Shown here: in pieces, positions 1 through 9,316 of the stretch
Layout: every line of letters begins with the position of its first letter
Position numbering within the stretch: the stretch's first letter is position 1
Origin: PZPK01 sp965230795
GTDB taxonomy: Bacteria > Pseudomonadota > Gammaproteobacteria > Pseudomonadales > Oleiphilaceae
Assembly: GCA_965230795.1 (NCBI GenBank)
Contig: OZ246020.1
Span: 2,232,001 to 2,296,000, forward strand
Direction: 5' to 3'
DNA length: 64,000 bases
Notes under the pieces: model-generated
Seen by the model: only the letters and a program-made list of their open reading frames with translations
What the model was told of the DNA's origin: nothing
Database searches by the model: none
Position numbers and translations under genes: made by a program

Positions 1-2
1 CA

Positions 3-713
3 CTGGAGTTGCCTGGTCACGGCTTAAGTGAGCATCGTCCAAGTAGTACCAGTTATCACCTTTCAGAAAATATTATTGATGTGCTGGCGTTCTGCCAAAC
101 CCTGCTTTCGCAGACTGAAATGAATCCTGACGGATCAAAAAAGGTGACCCTGGTTGGACATTCTCTTGGTGGTATCATCGCATCTTTGGTTGCTGCATCG
201 GCACCCGAAAAGATCTCGAAACTTGTGTTGCTGGACAGTCTGGGCCCTTTCACAGATGAAGAAAATAATGTTCTGCCGCAGCTTCGCCGCGCAATTAGCC
301 GAGCCACTCTCTTCAAAAAATCCAATCTGACGGTTTATCCTACGGTTGACAGGGCCACTAAGGTAAGAATGTCCGGCGTCGGTAATATTAGCGAGGCGGC
401 AGCACAGTTGTTGGTAGAGCGTGGGATAGAAAAGCGTGATGATGGCTTTGTTTGGACCTCTGATCCTCGTCTAATGGACCCCTCTCTTGTTCGCTTTTCT
501 GAGGCGCAGGTTCGAGCAATATACGAGGGAATAGAATGCCCTGTTTGTCTCATTTGTGGCGAGGATGGTTATTTTGGCGAATACAGTCGCCTAAGACACC
601 GTCTGGAATATATAAAAGATTTGACTATGCATACGGTGCGGGGCGGTCATCACTTTCATATGGAAGGTGACGTGTCAAAAACAGCGGAGATTATTCATGA
701 GTTTGTTGGTTAA
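3..713 (+). CDS. Alpha/beta hydrolase, 5' end cut by window
   Basis: The reading frame is open to the left edge, so the start lies outside the window; the visible part is about 236 residues. It begins inside the strand-loop typical of alpha/beta hydrolases (LPGHGLSE). The nucleophile elbow GHSLGG lies about 52 residues in, an acidic residue candidate is in CGEDGYF, and the catalytic histidine is in GGHHFHME near the C-terminus. The triad looks complete, so an active esterase or lipase-type enzyme is likely, but the substrate cannot be told. The next gene overlaps its last 17 bases, so the two are probably translationally coupled. Confidence 0.85.
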   Translation: MELPGHGLSEHRPSSTSYHLSENIIDVLAFCQTLLSQTEMNPDGSKKVTLVGHSLGGIIASLVAASAPEKISKLVLLDSLGPFTDEENNVLPQLRRAISRATLFKKSNLTVYPTVDRATKVRMSGVGNISEAAAQLLVERGIEKRDDGFVWTSDPRLMDPSLVRFSEAQVRAIYEGIECPVCLICGEDGYFGEYSRLRHRLEYIKDLTMHTVRGGHHFHMEGDVSKTAEIIHEFVG

Positions 714-1575
714 GAAGGCTGCAGCGATTACAAAGCTGCTTCTGGTAACAGTCGCGTGGGCTTGCGCGTTCCAGCAGACGCTTGCCGATGATTCGGTAAA
801 TGAACATACCCCTCTTTTCCCGGGAGGAGATGTTGAATATCAGAAAGCCGTTTCTGATCGAGCGCATCAGATATTGTTAAGCACGCCGAAAAGGATCAGT
901 AACACGCTTACCATAGAAAAGGAGCAGAGGGTCGCCGGGGTGAGGACAAATACCTTGTTGAAAATGCGACCGGGTTTCAGTGAGCTGGAAGCCTATCGCT
1001 ATTATCTTGGCCTTCTGTCAGATCAGGGAGAGTTGTTGTATTCGTGTGAGCAGCGAGGCTGTGGCAGCAGTAATCACTGGGCGAATAACATTTTTAACGA
1101 GCGTCGTTTATACGGTCGGGATAGCGATCAGTACTATGTTGCAGGGAAATTGGCCTTGGGAGGTGTCAAACACTGGTTTTCCGTTTACATTGTCCAGAAT
1201 GGCCGCAAGGACCAGTATATTTACCTATCCAGTATCCCGGATACAGACAGTCTGGATATGTCTGACTGGCAACGAGGTATGCACTTCGCTAAAACACCCT
1301 TGTCGAAGGGAACCATTGAATTTATTCGCGACAGTCTGAGCCAAGGTTCAGGATTAAAAATGTTTGTTGTAGGCCATAGCGCCAAACCTTCTTCAAAAGT
1401 CGCAGCCAGTGAGTCACAAGGGATGGAAGTGGCCAACAAGGCTGCGGATTATTTGAAGCGCGAGCTGGAGGAGTTTGCCGGCCGAATCGATGTGCGCAGC
1501 GTCGGTCCGTTTGGCTTGAGGCCTTCCAGTGTCGTCACTGATGAGTGGTTCAGCCTGTATCTGCGGGAGCCCTGA
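697..1575 (+). CDS. DUF4892-type exported protein
   Basis: A protein of 292 residues from the ATG at 697. This start is preferred to the GTG at 667 because it has a GGAG-like site just upstream and gives a clean signal peptide (hydrophobic LLLVTVAWACAF, then QTLADDS). The mature part starts with a motif like the DUF4892 family (LFPGGDVEYQKAV, then ISNTLTIEKEQRV), a periplasmic family seen next to an alpha/beta hydrolase in Pseudomonas. Function is unknown. The C-terminal third (MFVVGHSAK, then residues resembling an OmpA-like fold) may bind the cell wall, but this is only inference. Confidence 0.7.
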   Translation: MSLLVKKAAAITKLLLVTVAWACAFQQTLADDSVNEHTPLFPGGDVEYQKAVSDRAHQILLSTPKRISNTLTIEKEQRVAGVRTNTLLKMRPGFSELEAYRYYLGLLSDQGELLYSCEQRGCGSSNHWANNIFNERRLYGRDSDQYYVAGKLALGGVKHWFSVYIVQNGRKDQYIYLSSIPDTDSLDMSDWQRGMHFAKTPLSKGTIEFIRDSLSQGSGLKMFVVGHSAKPSSKVAASESQGMEVANKAADYLKRELEEFAGRIDVRSVGPFGLRPSSVVTDEWFSLYLREP

Positions 1576-1620
1576 TTCATGCACGCGCTGAATTTCGTCG
1601 CGAAAAAGCGCTAATCCCTT

Positions 1621-1626
1621 TATAAT
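1621..1626 (+). promoter_or_regulatory. Candidate -10 box (TATAAT) before prmB
   Basis: A perfect TATAAT lies 34 bases before the GTG start of prmB, in the 84-base gap after the DUF4892 gene. The -35 position 17 bases upstream reads TCGCGA, which matches the consensus weakly. It is the only good promoter-like match between the two genes. Confidence 0.4.
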
Positions 1627-1659
1627 ACGCCGCTTTTAAACGCTTCCTCAGGAATTATA

Positions 1660-2556
1660 GTGTCAGCCTCCTTGTCATCCATTGCCGATTTTATAAGGTT
1701 TACCTACTCGGAATTAAATCGCTCTGGTGCTTTTTGCGGACACGGCACCGATAATTCATGGGATGAGGCGGTTCATCTGGTTCTGGAAAGTCTGTCATTG
1801 CCTTGGGATTTTGATTCAACCCTATGGGCCTGTTGCCTGACGGAGCAGGAGAAAAATCTGCTTTTGCAGCGAATCCATGATCGTGTCTCAAAGCGTGTTC
1901 CTTTACCTTATCTGACAAACAAGGCCTGGTTTTGTGGGCTGGAATTCTATGTAGATGAGCGTGTTCTGGTTCCGCGTTCACCAATCGGCGAGCTAATCGA
2001 GAAAGAATTTGCACCTTGGTTAAGTCGTTATCCTTCTTCCATTCTCGATCTATGCTGTGGTAGTGGGTGCATTGGGATTGCTTGTGCTGTGCAGTTTCCA
2101 GATTCGGCAGTAGATTTGGCAGATATTTCCGAAGATGCCCTTGAAGTGGCTCGCATTAACCAAAGACAGCACCTATTAGAATCACGTACACGCCGTTTCA
2201 AATCTGATTTGTTTGCTTCGCTGCCTGATCCGCATGAACACCAATATGATTTGATTGTTTCCAATCCGCCCTATGTTAACAGGGAAGATCTTGAAAGCAT
2301 GCCTCCTGAGTTTTCACGTGAACCGGTTTTGGGTTTGGAAGCGGGGGAGGACGGTCTTGAGATTGTGCATCGAATTCTTGGTGAATGCGGACCTTATCTG
2401 AAGTCGGATGGCTTACTCGTGGTCGAGCTGGGTAATAGCTGGCCTGCTCTGGAACAGGCTTATCCTGAGGTGCCGTTTACCTGGGTCGAATTCGAGCATG
2501 GTGGACATGGTGTATTTTGTTTAAGCGCAGAAGAAATTCATAAAAGAGATTGGTAG
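1660..2556 (+). CDS. prmB: 50S ribosomal protein L3 N5-glutamine methyltransferase PrmB
   Basis: PrmB methylates a glutamine of ribosomal protein L3 using SAM. The 298-residue protein has the SAM-binding loop LDLCCGSGCIG (about 128-138) and the NPPY motif (202-205) that contacts the target glutamine amide. An N-terminal helical domain comes first, as in PrmB and PrmC. Placement directly before aroC is the usual prmB location and separates it from PrmC. The start is GTG with AGGAAT upstream. Four bases separate it from aroC, so they are probably cotranscribed. Confidence 0.93.
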   Translation: MSASLSSIADFIRFTYSELNRSGAFCGHGTDNSWDEAVHLVLESLSLPWDFDSTLWACCLTEQEKNLLLQRIHDRVSKRVPLPYLTNKAWFCGLEFYVDERVLVPRSPIGELIEKEFAPWLSRYPSSILDLCCGSGCIGIACAVQFPDSAVDLADISEDALEVARINQRQHLLESRTRRFKSDLFASLPDPHEHQYDLIVSNPPYVNREDLESMPPEFSREPVLGLEAGEDGLEIVHRILGECGPYLKSDGLLVVELGNSWPALEQAYPEVPFTWVEFEHGGHGVFCLSAEEIHKRDW

Positions 2557-2560
2557 TTAC

Positions 2561-3667
2561 ATGTCTGGAAATAGTTTTGGCAAATTGTTTACTGTCACCA
2601 CTTTCGGCGAGAGTCATGGATTGGCGCTGGGAGCGATCGTTGATGGCTGCCCGCCGGGATTGGAATTAAATGAATCAGATCTTCAGGCTGATCTCGACCG
2701 GCGAAAGCCGGGAACTTCGCGCTATACCACTCAGCGTAAGGAAGCGGATCAGGTCAAGATTTTATCAGGAGTGTTTGAGGGCAAAACGACTGGCACTCCC
2801 ATTGGGCTTGTGATTGAAAACACAGATCAACGCTCAAAAGACTATTCAAACATTGCGGATACCTTTCGGCCAGCTCACGCAGACTATGCCTACATGCAAA
2901 AGTATGGCGTTCGGGATTATCGAGGAGGAGGACGCTCTTCAGCCAGAGAAACCGCCATGCGGGTAGCGGCCGGTGCGATTGCTAAAAAGTATCTGAAAAA
3001 ACGCTTTGGCATTGAAATTGTCGGTTATTTGTCACAACTTGGGCCGATCTGCGTCGAAAGTGTTGATCTTTCTATTGTCAACGACAATCCCTTTTTCTGC
3101 CCTGATGCATCAAAGATTCCCGAGATGGAGAGCTACATGCAAGCGCTCAATAAAGAGGGAAACTCCATAGGTGCAAAAATTTCTGTGATTGCCCGTCACG
3201 TACCGCCGGGTCTGGGTGAGCCTGTTTTTGACCGTATTGATGCAGAGCTGGCACACGCATTGATGAGTATTAATGCGGTAAAAGGCGTTGAAATCGGGGC
3301 GGGCTTCGATTGCGTTGCGCAAAAAGGCACTGAGCATCGTGATGAAATGACGCCTGAGGGGTTCCTGTCCAATAATGCCGGTGGAGTATTGGGTGGCATC
3401 ACTACTGGCCAGGATATCGTTGCTCACATAGCCCTGAAGCCGACCTCAAGCATTCGTCTTCCAGGAAAGAGCATAGACAAAAAAGGCAATGCCATTGATG
3501 TCGTCACCCATGGTCGCCATGATCCTTGTGTCGGTATTCGTGCAACCCCCATTGCCGAGGCGATGATGGCATTGGTTATCATGGATCACGCTCTGAGAAA
3601 TCGTGGTCAGAACGCCGATGTATCTCCGGAAACACCACGAATTCCCTCCGAACCAGCTGGTAAATAA
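2561..3667 (+). CDS. aroC: Chorismate synthase
   Basis: Makes chorismate from 5-enolpyruvylshikimate-3-phosphate, the last step of the shikimate pathway; needs reduced FMN. The 368 residues match the usual size. Signature segments are visible: TFGESHG (15-20 region), RRKPGTSRYTTQRKE (48-62), and YRGGGRSSARET (about 120-131). No truncation is apparent. The window also holds a DAHP synthase (33.5 kb), the first enzyme of the same pathway. Confidence 0.97.
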   Translation: MSGNSFGKLFTVTTFGESHGLALGAIVDGCPPGLELNESDLQADLDRRKPGTSRYTTQRKEADQVKILSGVFEGKTTGTPIGLVIENTDQRSKDYSNIADTFRPAHADYAYMQKYGVRDYRGGGRSSARETAMRVAAGAIAKKYLKKRFGIEIVGYLSQLGPICVESVDLSIVNDNPFFCPDASKIPEMESYMQALNKEGNSIGAKISVIARHVPPGLGEPVFDRIDAELAHALMSINAVKGVEIGAGFDCVAQKGTEHRDEMTPEGFLSNNAGGVLGGITTGQDIVAHIALKPTSSIRLPGKSIDKKGNAIDVVTHGRHDPCVGIRATPIAEAMMALVIMDHALRNRGQNADVSPETPRIPSEPAGK

Positions 3668-3680
3668 TTCACGTTTTTCG

Positions 3681-4727
3681 ATGAAAGTATCCGATTTCGA
3701 CTACGATTTGCCAGAAGAGCTGATTGCGAAGTACCCGCCAACCGATCGTGGTAACAGCCGACTCTTGACGCTTGATGGCAGCAATGGCGTCATCAGGCAT
3801 CAACAATTCCGCGATATAGTCGAGCTATTGGAGCCTGGAGACTTGTTGATCTTCAACGATACCAAAGTGGTTCCGGCAAGGCTTTTCGGTATCAAGGAGA
3901 CAGGTGGAAAAATAGAAATCCTGTTTGAGCGCAAGCTGGATGATTGTTGCTTTTTGGCTCATGTTAAATCCAGCCGTTCCCCCGTCGCTGGCTCATTGCT
4001 GAAACTGGAATCAGGTCGGGAAATAGAAGTTCAGGGGCGACAAGAAAATCTGTTTGAACTCAGGATCAAAAACGGTGATGAAGTGTTTTCCGTGCTTGAA
4101 TCTGAAGGCCATATTCCGTTACCCCCATATATTGATCGACCCGACGACTCGGCGGACGTGTCCCGTTATCAAACTGTCTATGCAAAGCGTCCTGGAGCAG
4201 CTGCCGCACCGACGGCAGGCTTGCATTTTGATGAGGGCATTCTTGCGGCGCTCAATGAAAGAGGCGTCAAGCGTGCCTATGTGACCCTGCACGTCGGGGC
4301 AGGCACGTTCCAGCCAGTAAAAGTTGAAGACATTCGCCAGCACCTGATGCATTCAGAGTGGATAGATGTGCCGGAACCTGTGGTTAAGGAAATTCTCGAG
4401 ACCAAACGCCGTGGCAATAGAGTGGTTGCTGTCGGTACGACCAGTCTGCGCAGCCTAGAAAGCGCTGCGCAAGAAGGAGTTTTGGAAGCCTTTCGGGGGG
4501 ATACTGATATATTTATCTATCCCGGGTATCGGTTCCATGTCGTGGACGCGCTGATCACAAACTTTCATCTTCCCAAAAGTACGCTGCTGATGCTGGTTTC
4601 CGCTTTTGCGGGAAAGTGTCACATTGATGAGGCCTACCATCAGGCTATCTCCCAGAAATACCAGTTTTTCAGTTATGGAGATGCCATGTTTCTGCTTCCT
4701 GAAAAACCTTCGACCCTGGAGGTCTAA
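3681..4727 (+). CDS. queA: tRNA preQ1(34) S-adenosylmethionine ribosyltransferase-isomerase QueA
   Basis: QueA transfers the ribosyl part of SAM onto preQ1 in tRNA, giving epoxyqueuosine. The frame is open from 3603, but the ATG at 3681 begins the family N-terminus MKVSDFDYDLPEELIA, so that start is used (348 residues). Conserved pieces include FNDTKVVPARLFG, GAAAAPTAGLHF and HVGAGTFQPV. It is followed after six bases by tgt, which acts one step earlier; the queA-tgt-yajC-secD-secF order is classical. Confidence 0.95.
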   Translation: MKVSDFDYDLPEELIAKYPPTDRGNSRLLTLDGSNGVIRHQQFRDIVELLEPGDLLIFNDTKVVPARLFGIKETGGKIEILFERKLDDCCFLAHVKSSRSPVAGSLLKLESGREIEVQGRQENLFELRIKNGDEVFSVLESEGHIPLPPYIDRPDDSADVSRYQTVYAKRPGAAAAPTAGLHFDEGILAALNERGVKRAYVTLHVGAGTFQPVKVEDIRQHLMHSEWIDVPEPVVKEILETKRRGNRVVAVGTTSLRSLESAAQEGVLEAFRGDTDIFIYPGYRFHVVDALITNFHLPKSTLLMLVSAFAGKCHIDEAYHQAISQKYQFFSYGDAMFLLPEKPSTLEV

Positions 4728-4733
4728 ACGCAC

Positions 4734-5891
4734 GTGAGCTCGGAATCCAGATCCTGCTTTATGGAATTTAAAGTGTCAGCCAAAGATGGCGTCGCCCGTC
4801 GCGGTGAACTTTCATTCCCAAGAGGTAAAGTACAAACACCCGCTTTTATGCCTGTTGGCACCTACGGGACAGTGAAAGGAATGTTACCCCGGGACATTGA
4901 AGAAATCGGCGCGGAAATTATCCTAGGGAATACCTTTCATCTCATGCTTCGGCCGGGGACGGACATTGTTAAGGCCCACGGTGATCTGCATGATTTTGTT
5001 CAGTGGCAGGGGCCCATACTGACAGATTCGGGTGGTTTTCAGGTGTTCAGTCTGGGAGCCCTGAGAAAGATCAACGAAGAAGGGGTCCAATTCAAGTCTC
5101 CCATCAATGGTTCACCGGTAGAATTAACCCCTGAGATCTCCATGAAAGTTCAGGCGGATCTGGGTTCCGACATTGTGATGATCTTTGATGAATGCACGCC
5201 TTACCCGGCGACTGAATCAGAAGCGAGACATTCCATGGAGCTGTCTTTGCGGTGGGCCCAGCGCAGTAAAGATGCCCATGGTGACAATCCCTCTGCCCTG
5301 TTTGGTATTGTTCAGGGTGGAATGTATGAAAATCTGCGTCTGGAGTCATTGCAAGGCTTAGTGGATATTGGATTTGATGGCTACGCCATTGGAGGTTTGT
5401 CTGTAGGAGAACCTAAGGATGAGATGCTTCATGTGCTCGATCATTTAACCCAGCATATGCCTGCCAACTCTCCTCGCTACCTGATGGGTGTTGGAAAACC
5501 GGAAGATATCGTCGAGGCGGTTCGCAGAGGTGTCGACATGTTTGACTGCGTAATGCCGACTCGAAATGCACGTAATGGGCATTTGTTTACCTCAAGCGGC
5601 GTAATCAAAATTCGTAATGCCGTGCATAAAACCAGTACTGAGCCGCTTGATCCCGAGTGCGATTGCTATACCTGCAAAAATTTTACCCGGGGTTATTTGC
5701 ATCATCTGGATCGTTGCAATGAAATGCTCGGTGCTCAGCTAAATACCATCCATAATCTGCGTTATTATCAGAATTTAATGGGTGGTTTGCGTCTCGCGAT
5801 TGAACAAGGTAAATTGTCGGCCTTTGTTGATACCTTCTACTCTAAGCGGGGAGAAGAAACACCCGCTTTAGCGCCAAGCCTCGGGGATTAA
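4734..5891 (+). CDS. tgt: Queuine/preQ1 tRNA-guanine transglycosylase
   Basis: Exchanges guanine-34 for preQ1 in tRNAs with GUN anticodons. The active-site stretch LTDSGGFQVFSLG, the second aspartate in RGVDMFDCVMPTRNARNG, and the zinc site CDCYTC with a downstream HHLDRC are all present. The GTG at 4734 has GGAGGT 12 bases upstream. An internal ATG at 4761 matches the E. coli start but has a weaker ribosome site, so the protein is 385 or 376 residues. The C-terminus is otherwise like E. coli Tgt. Confidence 0.95.
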   Translation: MSSESRSCFMEFKVSAKDGVARRGELSFPRGKVQTPAFMPVGTYGTVKGMLPRDIEEIGAEIILGNTFHLMLRPGTDIVKAHGDLHDFVQWQGPILTDSGGFQVFSLGALRKINEEGVQFKSPINGSPVELTPEISMKVQADLGSDIVMIFDECTPYPATESEARHSMELSLRWAQRSKDAHGDNPSALFGIVQGGMYENLRLESLQGLVDIGFDGYAIGGLSVGEPKDEMLHVLDHLTQHMPANSPRYLMGVGKPEDIVEAVRRGVDMFDCVMPTRNARNGHLFTSSGVIKIRNAVHKTSTEPLDPECDCYTCKNFTRGYLHHLDRCNEMLGAQLNTIHNLRYYQNLMGGLRLAIEQGKLSAFVDTFYSKRGEETPALAPSLGD

Positions 5892-5984
5892 TACAAATTT
5901 TTATTCGCCTGACACAGCCGATCAGGGTTGTGAGTTCAGCACATTATTATTTCAACCTATAAACGTTCATTTTGGGGAAAAGCT

Positions 5985-6356
5985 ATGAACTTGTTGACTA
6001 AAATCGGTCTTGTTATGACTCTGTTTGCGACTTCTCTGGAGGCGTTTGCAGAGGGTGCACCTGTGCAGCCAGAAGGTCCTAGCGCAGTAATGCAGCTGAT
6101 CTTTTTTGGTGGATTTATTCTCATTTTCTATTTCCTGATGTGGCGTCCCCAGTCCAAGCGTGCGAAAGAGCACCGTAACCTTGTATCCGGTTTAAACAAG
6201 GGTGATGAAATCATCACCAATGGAGGTGTTGCCGGCAAGATTACCAAGGTGGCCGAAGAATTTGTTGTGGTAGAAGTCAGCGATGGTGTCGAGATCAAAA
6301 TCCAAAAAGTGGCAGTAGCTAGCGCTTTGCCAAAAGGTACGCTGAAAAATATTTAA
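5985..6356 (+). CDS. yajC: Preprotein translocase subunit YajC
   Basis: Small inner-membrane protein that associates with SecDF. Of 123 residues, the first 20 or so look signal-like, and one strong membrane helix follows (LIFFGGFILIFYFLMWRPQ). The conserved tail has RPQSKRAKEHRN, then GDEIITNGGVAGKI. A strong GGGGAAAAG site precedes the ATG. Its neighbours secD and secF encode its partners. Confidence 0.95.
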   Translation: MNLLTKIGLVMTLFATSLEAFAEGAPVQPEGPSAVMQLIFFGGFILIFYFLMWRPQSKRAKEHRNLVSGLNKGDEIITNGGVAGKITKVAEEFVVVEVSDGVEIKIQKVAVASALPKGTLKNI

Positions 6357-6405
6357 GCAAGCAGACTGTGGTTGCAGGGAGGCAGTTACAGCGAGTTAAT
6401 ACAAG

Positions 6406-6432
6406 CATTACCGCACTTTTCATGCGGTAATG
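6406..6432 (+). repeat. Perfect 10-bp hairpin between yajC and secD
   Basis: CATTACCGCA, a seven-base loop CTTTTCA, then TGCGGTAATG form a perfect inverted repeat 26 bases before the secD ATG. There is no T-run, so a rho-independent terminator is unlikely. It could mark mRNA processing or set relative expression of yajC and secDF. Confidence 0.6.
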
Positions 6433-6457
6433 TGGAACAATAAAACCCGGAATTCAC

Positions 6458-8317
6458 ATGCTCAATCAGTATCCCGCCTGGAAATATCTTCTCATCGTTC
6501 TGGTACTGGCAGTCGGAACGATTTATGCCTTACCAAATCTATACCCGGATGACTTTGCCGTTCAGGTCAGCAGCACTGAAAGCTCAATTGAACCTGATCA
6601 GGCGCTCGTTGATCAGGTCCGCAGCATACTCAGCGAAGCCAACATTCCCTTCGAGGAGGCAGCCATCGAAGACAAGATCCTTCTGGTACGGCTGCTAGAC
6701 AACGAAACCCAGCTTAAAGCCAAAGCCAGGTTGCAACGGGAGTTGGGTGATGAGTTTATTGCTGCTTTGAATATGGCACCAACCACCCCTGAGTGGCTGA
6801 AATCCTTGGGGGCAGGGCCCATGAAACTGGGTCTGGACCTGCGTGGCGGTGTTCACTTCCTCCTTGAAGTAGATATGGAAAAGGCCCTGAGTCAGCGTCT
6901 TCAGGTATACGAAAGCGAACTGAAGTCGGAAATGCGCGAAGAGCGTATTCGATATCGTGCCGTCGAGATGGATGGCATTGATGGCATTCGCATTCAATTC
7001 CGAAATGCAGAAGAACGCGATCAGGCAGAATCTCTGGCAGCATCCAATTATCGTCAGTTTACTCGCAGTGCTGGTGAGAACGAGGAAGGCGACGAGTTCT
7101 ATCTCACCTTGCGGCTCTCCGAACAGCGTATCAAGGAAATTGAAGATTACGCCATTCAGCAGAACCTGATTACGCTGCGCAATCGGGTCAATGAACTGGG
7201 TGTCGCTGAGCCTCTGGTACAGCGACAGGGTCGTAACCGCATAGTTGTGGAACTGCCCGGCGTGCAGGACACCGCTACTGCGAAGCGCATTATCGGAAAG
7301 ACAGCAAATCTGGAGTTTCGCCTGGAAGCCAAGCCCGACGCCAGTCGCAGCGCCTACCAAAAATTTGATTTCAAGAATGAAGAGGGACGAACGGCTCTGC
7401 TCGAAAAAGATATCATCGTGACGGGTAGCAATGTTTCCAATGCCAATGCCGGCTTCGACGAAAATGGTATGCCCCAGGTCAACATTTCGCTTGATTCAAA
7501 AGGCGGCAAGATGATGCTTGACGTTACCAAGCGTTCCATTCGTCGACGCATGGGAGTGTTGTTCATCGAGCAAAAATCCGAAACCGAACGCCGTATGGTA
7601 AATGGGGAAGAGGTTATTGAACGCAAGAATCGGGAAATACGGGAAATTATCAACCTGGCAACGATTCAAGGGGCTTTTGGAAACAGTTTCCGAATTACTG
7701 GATTGCCTTCGCCTGCAGAGGCCGCTGAGCTGGCGCTGTTGTTGAGAGCGGGTTCACTTGCCGCCCCAGTCTATTTCGTAGAGGAGCGCACCGTTGGTCC
7801 AAGCCTTGGGCAGCAGAATATCGATGCTGGCTTGCTGTCGGTACAAATTGGTTTTGCGCTGGTGTTGTTCTTTATGCTCGTTTACTACAAGATTTTTGGC
7901 ATTATCGCCAATATTGCGCTCGCGGTGAACGTGGTCTTGCTCTGTGCACTGATGTCGATGATTTCCGCAACCCTGACCTTACCGGGTATTGCCGGGATCG
8001 TATTGACAGTAGGTATGGCGGTAGATGCCAACGTTCTGATTTTTGCCCGAATTCGCGAGGAATTGAATAACGGACTCTCTCCCCAACAAGCCATTCATGC
8101 CGGATATAGCAGAGCCTTCGTGGCCATTTTTGATGCGAACATTACTACCCTGATTGCAGCGGTGATACTGTTTGCGGTCGGAACCGGTCCAGTCAAAGGC
8201 TTCGCGGTCACCTTGTCACTTGGTATTTTGACCTCCTTGTTTACCGCTATTTTCCTGAGCCGCGCGATTACGAATCTCGTGTATGGCGGTCGTAAAACCA
8301 AAACGCTGGCTATCTGA
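6458..8317 (+). CDS. secD: Protein translocase subunit SecD
   Basis: SecD uses the proton motive force, with SecF, to pull exported proteins through SecYEG. The 619 residues match the family. After one N-terminal helix (YLLIVLVLAVGTIYALPNLYP) there is a long periplasmic region including the conserved GLDLRGGVHFLLEVD, then five membrane helices in the last 190 residues. The proton-relay region is present (GMAVDANVLIFARIREE). It ends 11 bases before secF. Confidence 0.97.
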   Translation: MLNQYPAWKYLLIVLVLAVGTIYALPNLYPDDFAVQVSSTESSIEPDQALVDQVRSILSEANIPFEEAAIEDKILLVRLLDNETQLKAKARLQRELGDEFIAALNMAPTTPEWLKSLGAGPMKLGLDLRGGVHFLLEVDMEKALSQRLQVYESELKSEMREERIRYRAVEMDGIDGIRIQFRNAEERDQAESLAASNYRQFTRSAGENEEGDEFYLTLRLSEQRIKEIEDYAIQQNLITLRNRVNELGVAEPLVQRQGRNRIVVELPGVQDTATAKRIIGKTANLEFRLEAKPDASRSAYQKFDFKNEEGRTALLEKDIIVTGSNVSNANAGFDENGMPQVNISLDSKGGKMMLDVTKRSIRRRMGVLFIEQKSETERRMVNGEEVIERKNREIREIINLATIQGAFGNSFRITGLPSPAEAAELALLLRAGSLAAPVYFVEERTVGPSLGQQNIDAGLLSVQIGFALVLFFMLVYYKIFGIIANIALAVNVVLLCALMSMISATLTLPGIAGIVLTVGMAVDANVLIFARIREELNNGLSPQQAIHAGYSRAFVAIFDANITTLIAAVILFAVGTGPVKGFAVTLSLGILTSLFTAIFLSRAITNLVYGGRKTKTLAI

Positions 8318-8328
8318 GGAATCTGATA

Positions 8329-9246
8329 ATGGATATTAAGCAAATTGATTTCATGGGTAAGCGCAAAGTCGCCGCTGCATTATCGATTTTGTTGTTGATC
8401 GCGTCGATTGCATCAATGGCTATCAATGGTCTGGCGCTTGGTCTGGATTTTACGGGCGGCACTCTGGTGGAAGTAGAGTACGCAGAACCGGCCAGTCTGC
8501 CAAAAATTCGGGAGCAACTAAATGAGGCCGGTTACGAAAAACTCGTAGTACAGAATTTTGGTGCCGATACCTCTGTGCTGGTACGTTTGTCCCAGGGCTT
8601 CAGTGACACGGTTGGAGCTGAAGTCACTGCGACACTCGCCGCAGATGGCACGAATGTCCAGCTCAAAAGGGCTGAATTTGTTGGCGCTCAGGTTGGTGAA
8701 GAGCTTCGCGAGCAGGGTGGTCTGGGATTGTTATTGGCCCTGGGATTGGTCATGGTGTACGTTGCTTTACGTTTCCAGTTCAAATTCTCAGTAGGTGCAG
8801 TAGCAGCCTTGATACACGACGTAATCATCGTGATTGGCCTGTTTTCGATTTTTAGATGGGACTTTGATTTGACTGTGTTGGCGGCGCTGCTTGCTGTCAT
8901 TGGTTATTCGCTCAATGACACGATTGTGGTGTCCGACCGAATTCGCGAAAATTTTCGCAAGATACGCAAAGCGAGCCCGTTTGAGATCATTAACGTATCG
9001 TTAAACCAAACACTCTCCCGTACGCTGGTTACCTCTCTTACCACCTTGCTGGTGTTGATCGCCTTGTATTTCCTTGGTGGTGAGATGATCAATGGTTTCG
9101 CTAAAGCACTATTGATCGGTGTGCTGGTTGGTACCTACTCCTCCATATACGTTGCTAGTAATGTGTTGCTGGCAATGGGTATCACCAAAGAAGATCTGAT
9201 GCCGCCGGAACCTGAAGAGGGCGAAGAAGTGGATCAAATGCCATAA
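8329..9246 (+). CDS. secF: Protein translocase subunit SecF
   Basis: Partner of SecD. The 305-residue protein has an N-terminal helix, the periplasmic GLDFTGGTLVEVEY motif, and five C-terminal helices with the conserved GYSLNDTIVVSDRIREN. An acidic C-terminal tail (PPEPEEGEEVDQ) follows. It is the last gene of this rightward run and is closed by a strong terminator. Confidence 0.97.
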   Translation: MDIKQIDFMGKRKVAAALSILLLIASIASMAINGLALGLDFTGGTLVEVEYAEPASLPKIREQLNEAGYEKLVVQNFGADTSVLVRLSQGFSDTVGAEVTATLAADGTNVQLKRAEFVGAQVGEELREQGGLGLLLALGLVMVYVALRFQFKFSVGAVAALIHDVIIVIGLFSIFRWDFDLTVLAALLAVIGYSLNDTIVVSDRIRENFRKIRKASPFEIINVSLNQTLSRTLVTSLTTLLVLIALYFLGGEMINGFAKALLIGVLVGTYSSIYVASNVLLAMGITKEDLMPPEPEEGEEVDQMP

Positions 9247-9260
9247 GCATAGTTAACGAT

Positions 9261-9288
9261 AAAAAAACCGCCGTTTGGCGGTTTTTTT
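9261..9288 (+). terminator. Rho-independent terminator after secF
   Basis: AAAAAAACCGCC, loop GTTT, GGCGGTTTTTTT: a GC-rich stem with A- and T-runs on either side. It can work in both directions, ending secF rightwards and the SuhB-like gene leftwards. Confidence 0.9.
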
Positions 9289-9316
9289 ATGCATAGAATT
9301 TCAGAATCGCGAACAG

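Noticed and set aside
6695..7360. 221-residue minus-strand frame inside secD
   Set aside because: Lies wholly within a clear secD gene and shows no recognisable motif.
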